From: Klebsiella sp. RHBSTW-00484
Lineage (GTDB): Bacteria; Pseudomonadota; Gammaproteobacteria; Enterobacterales; Enterobacteriaceae
Assembly: GCF_013705725.1 (NCBI RefSeq)
Contig: NZ_CP055481.1
Coordinates: 2,976,001-3,040,000, forward strand
Direction: 5' to 3'
Length of the DNA: 64,000 nucleotides
Of the stretch, positions 8,939-17,897 are shown piece after piece. The position numbers and the translations under genes were made by a program. The notes beneath the pieces were generated by a model that was given only the letters and a program-made list of their open reading frames with translations, searched no databases and was not told the DNA's origin. Position 1 is the first letter of the stretch; each line of letters opens with the position of its first letter.

Positions 8939-10090
8939 ATGAAAAAAACAATTTTTTCATTGGCGCTGGGCACCTTCGGACTCGGCATGGCGGAATTTGG
9001 CATTATGGGCGTATTACCTGAAATCGCTCATGATGTCGGCATATCCATTCCCGCCGCAGGCAATATGATCTCTTATTATGCTTTTGGCGTGGTCATCGGC
9101 GCGCCGATTATGGCGTTATTCTCCAGCCGCTTTTCGTTAAAGTCGGTCATGCTGTTTTTGGTGGCCCTTTGCGTTATCGGCAATGCCATATTTACCTTGT
9201 CCGCCAGCTATTCGATGCTGGCGCTGGGTCGCCTGATCTCCGGCTTCCCGCACGGTGCATTTTTCGGCGTGGGGGCCATCATCCTGTCGAAAACCGCTCC
9301 GCCGGGGAAGGTTACTGCGGCGGTAGCGGGGATGATCGCCGGGATGACGGTCGCCAATTTACTGGGGGTTCCCGCCGGGACCTGGCTTGGACACCAGTTC
9401 AGCTGGCGCTATACCTTTTTGGCGATTGCGGTATTTGACGTTGCGGTTCTGGTCTCTATTGCCTGGTGGATTCCCACGCTGTTTGATAAATCAACGGCGC
9501 GCTTGAGCGAGCAATTCCATTTTTTGAAATCTCCCGCACCGTGGCTTATTTTTGCCGCCACCATGTTTGGTAATGCCGGGGTATTTGCGTGGTTTAGCTA
9601 TATTAAGCCGTTTATGATTAACGTTTCCGGTTTTGGCGAGAGTGCCGTCATATTTATTATGATGCTGGTGGGCCTGGGAATGGTATTAGGCAATTTGTTC
9701 AGCGGTAAAGTTTCCGTTCGCTATAGCCCGTTACGTATTGCCGCCGTCACGGATGGGATTATTGTCGCCACTTTATTATTGATATTTCTGTTCGGTGAAA
9801 ATAAAGCTGCATCATTAGCGCTGGCGTTTATTTGCTGCGCAGCGCTTTTTGCCCTGGCAGCGCCACTGCAAATTCTGCTGCTGCAAAATGCCAAAGGCGG
9901 CGAGATGCTGGGGGCGGCGGGAGGGCAAATCGCCTTTAATCTCGGCAGCGCCATTGGGGCGCTGTTCGGTGGGATGGTGGTGACGGCCGGTTTTGGCTGG
10001 AGTTCCGTTGCTTTACCGGCCGCGCTACTCTCGTTTTTGGCACTCAGTTCGCTGCTGATTTATGCCCGCTATCAGCAGCGTTTGGTCTGA
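8939..10090 (+). CDS. araJ: MFS transporter, AraJ-like
   Basis: A 383-residue, 12-helix major facilitator protein very similar to remembered E. coli AraJ: MKKTIFSLALGTFGLGMAEF at the start, GRLISGFPHGAFFGVGAI in the first half and QILLLQNAKGGEMLGAAGGQ in the second. AraJ is an inner-membrane exporter of the arabinose-efflux group and is not needed for arabinose use. No ara genes are nearby and I see no convincing AraC site upstream. The coding sequence is intact. Confidence 0.88.
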   Translation: MKKTIFSLALGTFGLGMAEFGIMGVLPEIAHDVGISIPAAGNMISYYAFGVVIGAPIMALFSSRFSLKSVMLFLVALCVIGNAIFTLSASYSMLALGRLISGFPHGAFFGVGAIILSKTAPPGKVTAAVAGMIAGMTVANLLGVPAGTWLGHQFSWRYTFLAIAVFDVAVLVSIAWWIPTLFDKSTARLSEQFHFLKSPAPWLIFAATMFGNAGVFAWFSYIKPFMINVSGFGESAVIFIMMLVGLGMVLGNLFSGKVSVRYSPLRIAAVTDGIIVATLLLIFLFGENKAASLALAFICCAALFALAAPLQILLLQNAKGGEMLGAAGGQIAFNLGSAIGALFGGMVVTAGFGWSSVALPAALLSFLALSSLLIYARYQQRLV

Positions 10091-10105
10091 TTGATTCCGT
10101 CGTGA

Positions 10106-11197
10106 TTACGCCTGCCACGGCTCGCCGAGGGTTAACATTAAACGGTTAGCCCAGGCGAAAAAGGCCGCCGATTGCAGCAAATCCAGCTGTGCCAGCGTAT
10201 CCAGTCCCTGTTGTTCAATTGCCGTCAGGTGGCGGGTGGCGAGCGCTGGAGGGGTAACGGAAATCGCGGCGGCGAAATCGATTTGCGCCTGCCAGCGCGG
10301 CGTCTGCCCGTCGCTCAGCTTTTCTCCCGGCGTCACTGCCAGCAGCGTTTCAACTGCCGTTTCATCTTTCGCCAGCTGTGCGGCCTTGCGAGCGTGCACC
10401 GAGGCGCAGTAGATGCAACCGTTGATTTTGCTCGCTACCGTCGCCGCCAGTTCTCGTTCAGCACGAGGCAGGCCGCCGGGGGTATAGAAAATCCCTTTAT
10501 CGGTTAATGTGCGCTGTTCCAGTACCGGTTGGTTGCGCGCCAGCAGGCGGAAATAGGGCGAATCGCTATGACCGAATTTCGCCAGCAGCGCTTGTTCATC
10601 CGGCGTAAATTCCGCCAGCGGTTTGGCATCCAGCCACGGCTCCCAATGCAGCTCATCGCGGGTGAAATGTACCGGCGCACTCTTACCGCTGACGGTCTGC
10701 GGCGCGGTGTGCCAGAAGCCCGCTACCACCGGAGTTTCCGCGACGGCGGTGGGTTTTCCGTTAAGCAGGCGTAGCCCATTGACCAGCCGACTCTGGAAGC
10801 TGACGAAGGCGATAAGCTGAGCAAGCGTCACAATACCGCGCAGGCTCCATCTGGCGCGGATCAAGGCCTCCAGCGCCGACGGTGTGGCTTCCACCGGGGT
10901 AAATGTTAACAGTCGGGCGAAGGCCAGCGCCGGGGTCAGTCGAGGTGACGTGGGGTCGGCAATGCCAAAACCGGCATAGTGGGCGGCCAGCGCATCGGCC
11001 TGGTGCAGTTTCGCCACCTTTGCAGCAATGGCAAAACGCTCGTCCAGCGGAAAATCGTTATCCTGCTGACTAAACAGCACTTCGTAACTTCCCTGCGCGT
11101 GGCGGGTTGCTGCCTCGCGCACAGCGCGCGCCGCCGCTAAAGCGGAATCCGGGGCAATCTCTGCCAGTTCAGCCAAAATATCCTGACTTAACGTCAT
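10106..11197 (-). CDS. CMD/AhpD-like two-domain peroxidase-related protein
   Basis: The 363-residue protein carries an AhpD-type motif near residue 265, KINGCIYCASVHARKAAQ (Cys-x2-Cys-x3-His), the redox/proton-relay signature of alkylhydroperoxidase D and carboxymuconolactone decarboxylase folds. The N-terminal half (residues 1-180) is a second helical CMD-like domain without such a motif. It appears to join two families that I recall as separate in other bacteria (Avi_7170-like and Avi_7169-like). It is the last gene of the six-gene operon running from 17219 down to here and starts 9 bases after the monooxygenase stop. A role in handling a reactive product of that monooxygenase is inferred. 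Confidence 0.85.
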   Translation of the reverse strand: MTLSQDILAELAEIAPDSALAAARAVREAATRHAQGSYEVLFSQQDNDFPLDERFAIAAKVAKLHQADALAAHYAGFGIADPTSPRLTPALAFARLLTFTPVEATPSALEALIRARWSLRGIVTLAQLIAFVSFQSRLVNGLRLLNGKPTAVAETPVVAGFWHTAPQTVSGKSAPVHFTRDELHWEPWLDAKPLAEFTPDEQALLAKFGHSDSPYFRLLARNQPVLEQRTLTDKGIFYTPGGLPRAERELAATVASKINGCIYCASVHARKAAQLAKDETAVETLLAVTPGEKLSDGQTPRWQAQIDFAAAISVTPPALATRHLTAIEQQGLDTLAQLDLLQSAAFFAWANRLMLTLGEPWQA

Positions 11198-11206
11198 GGT
11201 GACTCC

Positions 11207-12196
11207 TTATCGTATCTGCGGGGCAATATGCTGAGCGATCAGCTCAATGGAACGAAGCGTGTCGCGGTGCGACGGTTCAATGGAGTGCACCTGAAACGAA
11301 ATATCAGTGACCCGCGATAGCGCGCTATCCTGCGCCAGCGAAGCGGCAACGTGCTCTGCGTCGCCAACGTGGGCGTCAAGCTGGGATAAATAATCAGTGA
11401 CAGTGTCACCAATGATCTCATGACCTGCGGCCCGATGCTGCGCGGCCTGCTGGCGTAAACCGGGTTCCGCTACTTCCAGCGCATACGCCTGACTATCGGC
11501 GACGAACGCCGTACGCGAGGCGAGTATTCGTGGCTCAACGCCTGCAGGCAGCGCTGCAAGGTAAGCATCAATAATTGGATTTTGAATAGCATCCAGCGGC
11601 AGCGTGGGTTGTCCTGATGGGCGCGGTTGCGTTCGCGAGAGCATTAATCCGTGCCCGGACTGAGCCGCGCGAACGGCGCCTTCAATGGAAAATGTCGCAA
11701 TCCAGATGCGTTTGGCAAGCTGCGGCGCCTGAGGGTAAAGATGGTTATCCGGATGCGATAGCGAATCGCCGCGCCAGGCGCTTTGGATCAAATGCAAATG
11801 CTCGCTAAATACCGTGCTGCGCTGATCGATTGTCAGTCCGAAGGGCAGGAACGAGGTGGGGGTTCCGCCTGAGCCGAAGCCCACTTCCAGCCGACCATCA
11901 GCTAGCAGATCCAGCACTGCGGCATCCTCGGCTACCCGCAGCGGGTTTTCCATCGGCAGGGTGATAATGGCGGTTCCCAGACGAATGTGCTCGGTATGCG
12001 CCGCCACGTGGGCGAGAAACACCAGCGGCGACGGCAGACCGCCTTCATATTCATGAAAATGGTGCTGGGCAATCCAGGCGCTATCGAACCCCAGGCGCTC
12101 GGCGTGGCGAATTTGCTCGGTTGCCAGCCGATAGCGCTCTTTCGACGTGGCGTTATCTAACAGGCGGGTGAAAAATCCCAGTCGTTTGCGGGTCAT
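11207..12196 (-). CDS. Luciferase-like FMN-dependent monooxygenase (KPN_01858 family)
   Basis: This 329-residue protein has the bacterial-luciferase TIM-barrel pattern: GFDSAWIAQHHFHEYEGGLPSPLVFLAHVAAHTEHIRLG, then VAEDAAVLDLLADGRLEVGFGSGG. Such enzymes use reduced flavin from a partner reductase to oxidise sulfonates, thiols or similar compounds. No flavin reductase lies in the operon. The start overlaps the stop of the ATPase gene by four bases, and the CMD gene follows after 9 bases, so it is in one transcript with the importer. Substrate is unknown; the ABC context suggests an imported small molecule. Confidence 0.9.
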   Translation of the reverse strand: MTRKRLGFFTRLLDNATSKERYRLATEQIRHAERLGFDSAWIAQHHFHEYEGGLPSPLVFLAHVAAHTEHIRLGTAIITLPMENPLRVAEDAAVLDLLADGRLEVGFGSGGTPTSFLPFGLTIDQRSTVFSEHLHLIQSAWRGDSLSHPDNHLYPQAPQLAKRIWIATFSIEGAVRAAQSGHGLMLSRTQPRPSGQPTLPLDAIQNPIIDAYLAALPAGVEPRILASRTAFVADSQAYALEVAEPGLRQQAAQHRAAGHEIIGDTVTDYLSQLDAHVGDAEHVAASLAQDSALSRVTDISFQVHSIEPSHRDTLRSIELIAQHIAPQIR

Positions 12197-13797
12197 GCGA
12201 CCTCCTTGCTCGGCGATGAAAACCAGGGAATAGCGGCGATAAGCTCGCGGGTATAGTCATGCTGTGGGGCGGCAAACAGTCGGCTGACTTCGCCGTGTTC
12301 AACCACCCGGCCAGCCCGCAGTACCGTGACGCTGTGGGCGATACGGCGTACCGTCGCTAAATCATGAGTAATAAACAGATAGGTCAGCCCGAGCTGTTGT
12401 TGAAGCTGTTGCAGCAGGGCCAGAATTTGCGCCTGTACGGTGATGTCCAGTGCGGACGTTGCCTCATCCAGCACGAGGATCGTCGGCTCAAGGATTAAGG
12501 CGCGGGCGATGGCGACCCGCTGGCGCTGGCCGCCGGAAAGTTCCCGGGCGGTGCGCGAGAGCAGTTCCGGGGCTAACGCCACGCGGGCGGCGACCGTTTC
12601 CACGCGTTGACGTCTTGCTTCGACATTCAGACGGTCAAAGTTTTTTAACGGCTCCTCAATAATCTCAAATAGCGTTTGTCGCGGATCCAGTGAGGCAAAG
12701 GGGTTCTGGTAGACGAACTGGATTTTGCGTCGTAGCTGGCGCAGAGCCTCGCGACTGAGATGCCCGGCATCAATACCATCGATAGAGATGTGACCAATAT
12801 CAGCCTTTTCAAACCCCAACAGGATCCGCGCGAGGGTGGTTTTGCCGGAACCGGACTCGCCAACCAGCGCATGAGTGCTGCCGCGTTTAACCTCGAAACT
12901 CACCGCGTCCAGCGCTTGTAAATATGAATGACCCAATGAGAAACGTTTGCTGATGCCCTCAACGCGAATTGCCGGGGTCGCCAGGATACGTCCGGAGGTT
13001 GGGGCTATGGCCTGCGTCGATCCCTGGAGATCGCTGAGCAACTGGCGGGTATAGGCATGCTGCGGCGTGCGCACCACATCGCCGGTTGCGCCTTGCTCCT
13101 GAATCTCTCCGTGGCGGAAGACCAGCAGGCGGTCGGCGCGTTCTGCCGCCAGCGCCAGGTCGTGAGTGACAAACAGTACCGCCGTGCCGGACTCCCTGCG
13201 TAATGTATCGAGCAGGTCAAGAATGCGTTTTTGTACCGTGACGTCCAGGGCGCTGGTTGGCTCATCGGCAATGATTAAATCAGGCTTCAGGGCGATAGCG
13301 ATAGCAATCAGTACCCGCTGCTTCATACCGCCTGAAAGCTGATGGGGGTACTGATCAAAGCGTTGTTCCGGGTGGCTCAAACCGACTTTAGTCAGCAGCG
13401 CCAGCACCTGCTCTTTGCGCTCCGCGGCGCTACTTTTTTGATGCAGGCGCAGGATCTCACCCACCTGCGTGCCGATCGTTTTGACCGGGTTAAGGGAGTT
13501 TCCCGGATCTTGCGGGACCAGGCTAATCCGCGCACCGCGCAGGCTATCGAGGCGCTTTGCAGACCAGTTGCTGATATCCTCACCGTTAATGCTGATACGC
13601 CCGCTATCCCGGCGCGCGTTATCTGCCAGCAGGCCAATAATCGCCTGAGCGGTAGTGGTTTTTCCGGAGCCGGATTCCCCGACGAACGCCAGCATTTCGC
13701 CGCGTTTAACGTTAAAACTGACGTTGTGCACCACTTCGCGCCATTCACGCTGTGAACGATAGCTAATACGCAGGTTCTCTACGGTTAAAACATTCAT
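12193..13797 (-). CDS. ABC transporter, fused double ATPase (peptide/nickel type)
   Basis: The 534-residue protein contains two complete nucleotide-binding domains. The first has Walker A GESGSGKTTTAQ near residue 40, signature QLSGGMKQRV and Walker B LIIADEPTSALD. The second has GESGSGKTTLAR near residue 313, signature ELSGGQRQRV and ILVLDEATSALD. The arrangement is that of GsiA/YejF-type proteins, which replace separate DppD and DppF subunits. It overlaps both neighbours by four bases and energises the two permeases encoded just upstream. Confidence 0.95.
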   Translation of the reverse strand: MNVLTVENLRISYRSQREWREVVHNVSFNVKRGEMLAFVGESGSGKTTTAQAIIGLLADNARRDSGRISINGEDISNWSAKRLDSLRGARISLVPQDPGNSLNPVKTIGTQVGEILRLHQKSSAAERKEQVLALLTKVGLSHPEQRFDQYPHQLSGGMKQRVLIAIAIALKPDLIIADEPTSALDVTVQKRILDLLDTLRRESGTAVLFVTHDLALAAERADRLLVFRHGEIQEQGATGDVVRTPQHAYTRQLLSDLQGSTQAIAPTSGRILATPAIRVEGISKRFSLGHSYLQALDAVSFEVKRGSTHALVGESGSGKTTLARILLGFEKADIGHISIDGIDAGHLSREALRQLRRKIQFVYQNPFASLDPRQTLFEIIEEPLKNFDRLNVEARRQRVETVAARVALAPELLSRTARELSGGQRQRVAIARALILEPTILVLDEATSALDITVQAQILALLQQLQQQLGLTYLFITHDLATVRRIAHSVTVLRAGRVVEHGEVSRLFAAPQHDYTRELIAAIPWFSSPSKEVA

Positions 13798-14645
13798 CGG
13801 CGTTCTCCGCTAAATTGCTGGCTAATGCGGTTGGCGGCAAGCACGACGGCGACGACCGCAATGCCGGGAAGGGTGGTTAACCACCAGGCTGTGGAGAGGT
13901 AGTTGCGGCCTTCGGCGATCAGTAATCCCCACTCTGGTACCGGCGGCGGCGTGCCGTAGCCGAGAAAGCTGAGGGTCGAGAGCGCGAGAATCGCCTGACC
14001 GAACTGAAGGGTGGCGAAGGCCAGAACGGCGGTGAGTGAGTTGGGCAGAATATGCCTCCAGAAGACGGCGAAAAAGGTGCCGCCGCTGCCGTATGCGGCT
14101 TCAACGAAATCGCTGTGGCGTACGCGCACCACTTCCGCTCGCGCCAGACGGGCAAAGCTGGCTATCGCCGCGATGCCCACCGCCACGGCAGCGTTGAGCG
14201 TGCCGAAGCCGAGGAGGATAATGACCGTGAGCGACAGTAATAAAGAGGGGATCGCCAGCAGAACATCGACCAGGCGCATAACCACCGATTCAACACGTCC
14301 CGCTAGCGCCCCGGCTAACGTGCCCAGCGCGGTACCGACGATCAGGCCAATCGCCACCGCCGCCAGCGCGGCACAAAGCGAATGCACTGCGCCGTAGACA
14401 ATTCGGCTCCAGAGATCGCGGCCCAACTGGTCGGTTCCCAGCCAGTGACCGGCCTGCGGAGCTAAACGCTGTGCGCCGGGAAAACCTTCCAACGGGTTAT
14501 AAGCGGTAAACAACTGCGGGGCTGTAGCCATCAATATGGCAACGCTCATCACCGTCCAGGCTAGCAGTAAACCGGGCTGCAAGCGCAGCGAGCGCCAGTT
14601 TGTCGTTCTGCGACGAGCAGCGGTGGCGTAATCAACCAGGCTCAT
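13794..14645 (-). CDS. ABC transporter permease (DppC-like)
   Basis: The 283-residue protein has about six membrane spans and the DppC-type order: one N-terminal span, a periplasmic stretch LAPQAGHWLGTDQLGRDLWSRIVYGA, then the permease core with an EAA-like loop (EAAYGSGGTFFAVFWRHILPNSL) that docks to the ATPase. It pairs with the DppB-like permease; genes overlap by four bases on both sides. Confidence 0.93.
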   Translation of the reverse strand: MSLVDYATAARRRTTNWRSLRLQPGLLLAWTVMSVAILMATAPQLFTAYNPLEGFPGAQRLAPQAGHWLGTDQLGRDLWSRIVYGAVHSLCAALAAVAIGLIVGTALGTLAGALAGRVESVVMRLVDVLLAIPSLLLSLTVIILLGFGTLNAAVAVGIAAIASFARLARAEVVRVRHSDFVEAAYGSGGTFFAVFWRHILPNSLTAVLAFATLQFGQAILALSTLSFLGYGTPPPVPEWGLLIAEGRNYLSTAWWLTTLPGIAVVAVVLAANRISQQFSGERR

Positions 14646-15586
14646 ACTGCACCTCCGATAACGGTTTTCAGGCGCGGATCGAACAGTGGCATCAGCAGAT
14701 CGACCAGCAGATTAATTAGCACGAAGCCAAGGGCGGAAATCATCACCACCGCCTGAAGCACGGCAATATCCTGATTGTTAACGGCCTGTTGGGTCAGCAA
14801 ACCGAGTCCACCGCGCCCAAACACGGTTTCGGTAATCAGCGCTCCGGCGATCAGTTCCCCCAACAGCAGACCCGCAATATTGAGCACCGGCAGCAGGGCG
14901 TTGCCGATGACGTGCCGCCACAGGACGCCGGTCTCACTCATTCCTTTGGCGCGGGCGACGGCGACAAACGGCAGCGCGGCGACCTGATCCAGACTGCGCA
15001 TCAGGATTTGCGCCAGCGGGGCCGAAATCGGTATTGCGACGGCGACGATCGGCAGGATCAGGCCTTCAATCGGACCCGGATTAATAACCGGGATCCAACG
15101 CAGCTGGAACGAGAAAAGTTGAATCAGGGCTATCCCCAGCCAAAACGTCGGCAGCGAGATAAACAGCACCGGCAGTGATTGTAGAGAGTTGCTCAACCAG
15201 CGCAGGCCCGGCAGCCGTGAAGCAAAGGCGAGGGCGAAAGCCAGCAATACCGCCAGCACAAAGGCGGGCAACGCCAGGCTTAACGTCTCCGGCAGATTGC
15301 TGGCGATAAGCGCGCTGACCGACATGCCCGCCTGTAGCGAATAGCCAAAATCTCCCTGCAACATGGCGAACAGAGTATGAAAATACTGTTTCCACAAAGG
15401 GCTGTCGGCACCATAGGCGATACGCATTTCGGCGATTTGCTCAGGGCTGAGTCCGAGGTCCGGATTCTGAAACTTGATCAGTACAGCATCCCCCGGCAGC
15501 ACCTGTAGCAGCACGAAAGAAAGGGTAAACGCCGCCCACAGCACCAGTAATCCCTGGCCTGAACGCCGTAGAAGATAGTGGCTCAT
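14642..15586 (-). CDS. ABC transporter permease (DppB-like)
   Basis: The 314-residue protein starts with a membrane span (GLLVLWAAFTLSFVLLQVLPGD), the N-terminal signature of DppB-type permeases, followed by an extracytoplasmic loop and a six-span core. The EAA-like loop is AVARAKGMSETGVLWRHVIGNALLPVL. It follows the binding-protein gene by 10 bases and overlaps the next permease gene. Confidence 0.93.
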   Translation of the reverse strand: MSHYLLRRSGQGLLVLWAAFTLSFVLLQVLPGDAVLIKFQNPDLGLSPEQIAEMRIAYGADSPLWKQYFHTLFAMLQGDFGYSLQAGMSVSALIASNLPETLSLALPAFVLAVLLAFALAFASRLPGLRWLSNSLQSLPVLFISLPTFWLGIALIQLFSFQLRWIPVINPGPIEGLILPIVAVAIPISAPLAQILMRSLDQVAALPFVAVARAKGMSETGVLWRHVIGNALLPVLNIAGLLLGELIAGALITETVFGRGGLGLLTQQAVNNQDIAVLQAVVMISALGFVLINLLVDLLMPLFDPRLKTVIGGAV

Positions 15587-15596
15587 CGCATGCTCC

Positions 15597-17219
15597 TTAG
15601 TGCTTTTCCAGCCACGCGCCGTAGAACGACGGGCGGCCTACCGCTTCAAAGCTGACGCCTTTGACCCACGGCGCGCCGGCAAAGACCTGAGGTTCTTCAA
15701 AAATGGGGATCACGTAGGCGTTATCGAGCAGATAGCGCTGGGCATCACCGGTTAGCTGGAGACGTTTTTGCGGTTCGACTTCGGCAGAAATGGCGGTCAA
15801 AAGCGTGTTGAGTTTATCGTCGCGGAAGCTTTGTACCTTGTCGCTGGAGCCGCCTTTTTGCAGCAGCGCGTCGCGGTTATTGGGGAAGAACATGCTTTTG
15901 ACCACGTCCGGGTCGGCGCGACCCACTTCAGATACGGTGAGCGGGGTTTTCTGCGGGTCGAGGTTATCCAGCGTATGGCTGCCGGCATCACCGGCTTTTA
16001 CCGCCAGCGCGACGCCAACCTGACGCCACTGCTGGGCGATCAGTTGCAATACTTCCTTGTTTTGCGGCTGCGGCAGCGATTCATAGACGGTTAATGCCAG
16101 GCGCTGCCCATCCTTCACCCGAATGCCGTCGGCGGCCGGTTTCCAGCCAGCGTCATCAAGCAGTTGTTTTGCTTTGGCCTGATCGAACGCCAGTTTATCG
16201 CTGAGATTAACGTAGCCCGCCGCCGTGGTGGAGATGACGGAGGTGGCCTGCGGATAGTTGGCGGAGAACAGGGTTTCAACTACCTGTTTGGCGTTGGTGG
16301 CATGCAGCAGCGCCTGACGGACGCGCAGATCGGCGACCAGCGGGTTATCCGGGCGGAAGCTAAGGCTGTCGTTAACACCGCGCGTCGGAGCTGCATAGAT
16401 TTTAAAGCCCTGATCGGTCGCTTGTTTTTCATCATAGGCCTGGACCTGGCGGATAAAATCGGCCTGGCCTGCTAATAGCGCGCCAATGCGCACGCTGTCT
16501 TCCGGCGTCACGATATAGGTTATGCCGTCGAGATTCGCAGGCCCCTGCTGGGCAAGGTTTTTTGGCCCCCATTGATAATCTTTACGCGCCACCAGGGTGA
16601 GTTCGCGCCCCGGCTTTTCATCTTTAACGGTAAACGGCCCGGAGCCAATAATATGGCGGGCGTCGCCCAGCTCTTCAAAATTACGTGCGAGGGTGCTGAT
16701 AGAGACCAGCCCGGAGCCAATAGTGGCGGTGCCCTGCAGAAATCCCGGTGACGGTTTTTTAAAGTAAAATTTGACCGTCAATGGGTCGATAACTTCGCTG
16801 TGGTCGTAGTTATTAATCACTTCAGAAACCGGCAGGCGATGCGTTTTATTTCCCAGACCGTAGGTGTCGAAGTTTTTAGCTACCGCATTGGCATCCAGTG
16901 GCGTGCCGTCAGAGAACGTGACGCCAGGGCGAATCTTAAAGGTATATTCGGTTTTATCGGCGTTAGCACTCCAGCTTTCGGCAATCCACGGTTCGACTTG
17001 TAATGTTTCCGGGTTTTGCCAGGTGAGCTTATCGGTTATTTGATTGAGAATACCGCCGTTGGGATAGAACCCTCCGGCTGGCGGATAAAGGTTGGTATGC
17101 GGTTGCTGCTCCAGATAAATTAGCGTGCCGCCTTTAACCGGCGCGTCGGCGGCCCACACGGAAAAGGTACCGGTTAAAAAAAGTGCCGCCAGCGCGAGCA
17201 GGCGAAAACGGGTTTGCAT
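15597..17219 (-). CDS. Periplasmic solute-binding protein (KPN_01854 family)
   Basis: The 540-residue protein has a Sec signal (LLALAALFLTGTFSVWAADA, cleavage probably after VWA) and the SBP type-5 fold of oligopeptide/nickel binders: GGTLIYLEQQPHTNLYPPAGG near the mature N-terminus and YTFKIRPGVTFSDGTPLDANAVAKNF. I recall this subfamily from K. pneumoniae KPN_01854. It is the first gene of the importer-monooxygenase-CMD operon, whose promoter should lie in 17220-17420. The ligand is unknown. Confidence 0.93.
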   Translation of the reverse strand: MQTRFRLLALAALFLTGTFSVWAADAPVKGGTLIYLEQQPHTNLYPPAGGFYPNGGILNQITDKLTWQNPETLQVEPWIAESWSANADKTEYTFKIRPGVTFSDGTPLDANAVAKNFDTYGLGNKTHRLPVSEVINNYDHSEVIDPLTVKFYFKKPSPGFLQGTATIGSGLVSISTLARNFEELGDARHIIGSGPFTVKDEKPGRELTLVARKDYQWGPKNLAQQGPANLDGITYIVTPEDSVRIGALLAGQADFIRQVQAYDEKQATDQGFKIYAAPTRGVNDSLSFRPDNPLVADLRVRQALLHATNAKQVVETLFSANYPQATSVISTTAAGYVNLSDKLAFDQAKAKQLLDDAGWKPAADGIRVKDGQRLALTVYESLPQPQNKEVLQLIAQQWRQVGVALAVKAGDAGSHTLDNLDPQKTPLTVSEVGRADPDVVKSMFFPNNRDALLQKGGSSDKVQSFRDDKLNTLLTAISAEVEPQKRLQLTGDAQRYLLDNAYVIPIFEEPQVFAGAPWVKGVSFEAVGRPSFYGAWLEKH

Positions 17220-17316
17220 GGTGAATTCCTTTGTTATCTATTGTGTTGCCATCATCGGGCGCGCGTTTTGACAAAGGAAATAAGGATTTACGCTAAGCAT
17301 TTGCATAAAAAGCATT

Positions 17317-17355
17317 TATACCCGTCATACTTCAAGTTGCATGTGCGTTGGCTGT
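17317..17355. repeat. Fragment of a dispersed enterobacterial intergenic repeat
   Basis: The wording CCCGTCATACTTCAAGTTGC followed by ATGTGCGTTGGCTG is one I recall as common between genes in Klebsiella, Serratia and Yersinia. Only one end of such an element is present here; the partner arm is missing. Confidence 0.4.
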
Positions 17356-17415
17356 ATTTTCTCTTTTGTCGTCTGGATTATTTGGTAATTGGCATTTAAC
17401 TGGTGAAATAAATCT

Positions 17416-17429
17416 GATCAGATCTGATC
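17416..17429. promoter_or_regulatory. Perfect 14-base palindrome with three GATC sites
   Basis: GATCAGATCTGATC is exactly its own reverse complement and holds three overlapping-spaced Dam sites, 187 bases upstream of the importer operon start. It could be an operator, possibly methylation-sensitive, but no bound regulator is known. Confidence 0.35.
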
Positions 17430-17724
17430 GTTGGATTGTTATATACGTACCCGTTTAAATAAGCGTTCAGAAAGATTCAATAACTTTCCCTGCTTATTAT
17501 TCCTTAATTTTTATTTAGTACGCTAAAAATGACGTTCTGTTCTGCCTTGTTACCATCGGAATATATCCCCGTGCAAACCAGCCCTGTCTGGTCTCAAATT
17601 CTGCCTCAGCCAACAACCCTTAGAGAGCAGCCTCGGGCTGCGTGAGTACCCTATGGGTATAGTTAGTATGGCAGATACTGACAGAGCGACCTTAATAACA
17701 TTATGCATATTGTCTATAACATTT

Positions 17725-17894
17725 TGTGGTTAACATACTGATTAGATAGTAAAATAATCATTGTGCAGATAGTTTAATTTATCAGGGTGTGGCGGTAGCG
17801 TATGAACTATGATGCGGTGGTTTCTGGAGTGTACGAACAGAATCGATAGTATGAACAACCGAGCGGGTAGATTTGTTGTGCGGATCCGATAGGG
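17725..17894 (+). repeat. Rhs core-stub repeat, copy A
   Basis: This stretch is a diverged direct copy of 18957-19124. Shared runs include ACTGATTAGATAGTAAAATA, ATTGTGCAGATAG and TTATCAGGGTGT. The 3' part is the end of an Rhs core (R-x-Y-E-Q-P-S-G ... ADPIGL) but carries in-frame TAG codons at 17847-17849 and 17868-17870, so it cannot be translated into the toxin that follows. Confidence 0.75.
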
Positions 17895-17897
17895 TTA

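Larger units (their letters stand above)
17220..17724. other. Intergenic region upstream of the importer operon; palindrome and repeat fragment
   Basis: About 500 bases without a gene, becoming AT-rich toward the Rhs region. It should contain the promoter for the minus-strand importer operon. Visible structures are a dispersed-repeat-like stretch (17317-17355), a 14-base palindrome with three GATC sites (17416-17429), a short hairpin GCAGCC-TCG-GGCTGC (17627-17641) and the small inverted repeat TACCC-TAT-GGGTA (17647-17659). No ORF of note was seen. Confidence 0.5.
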
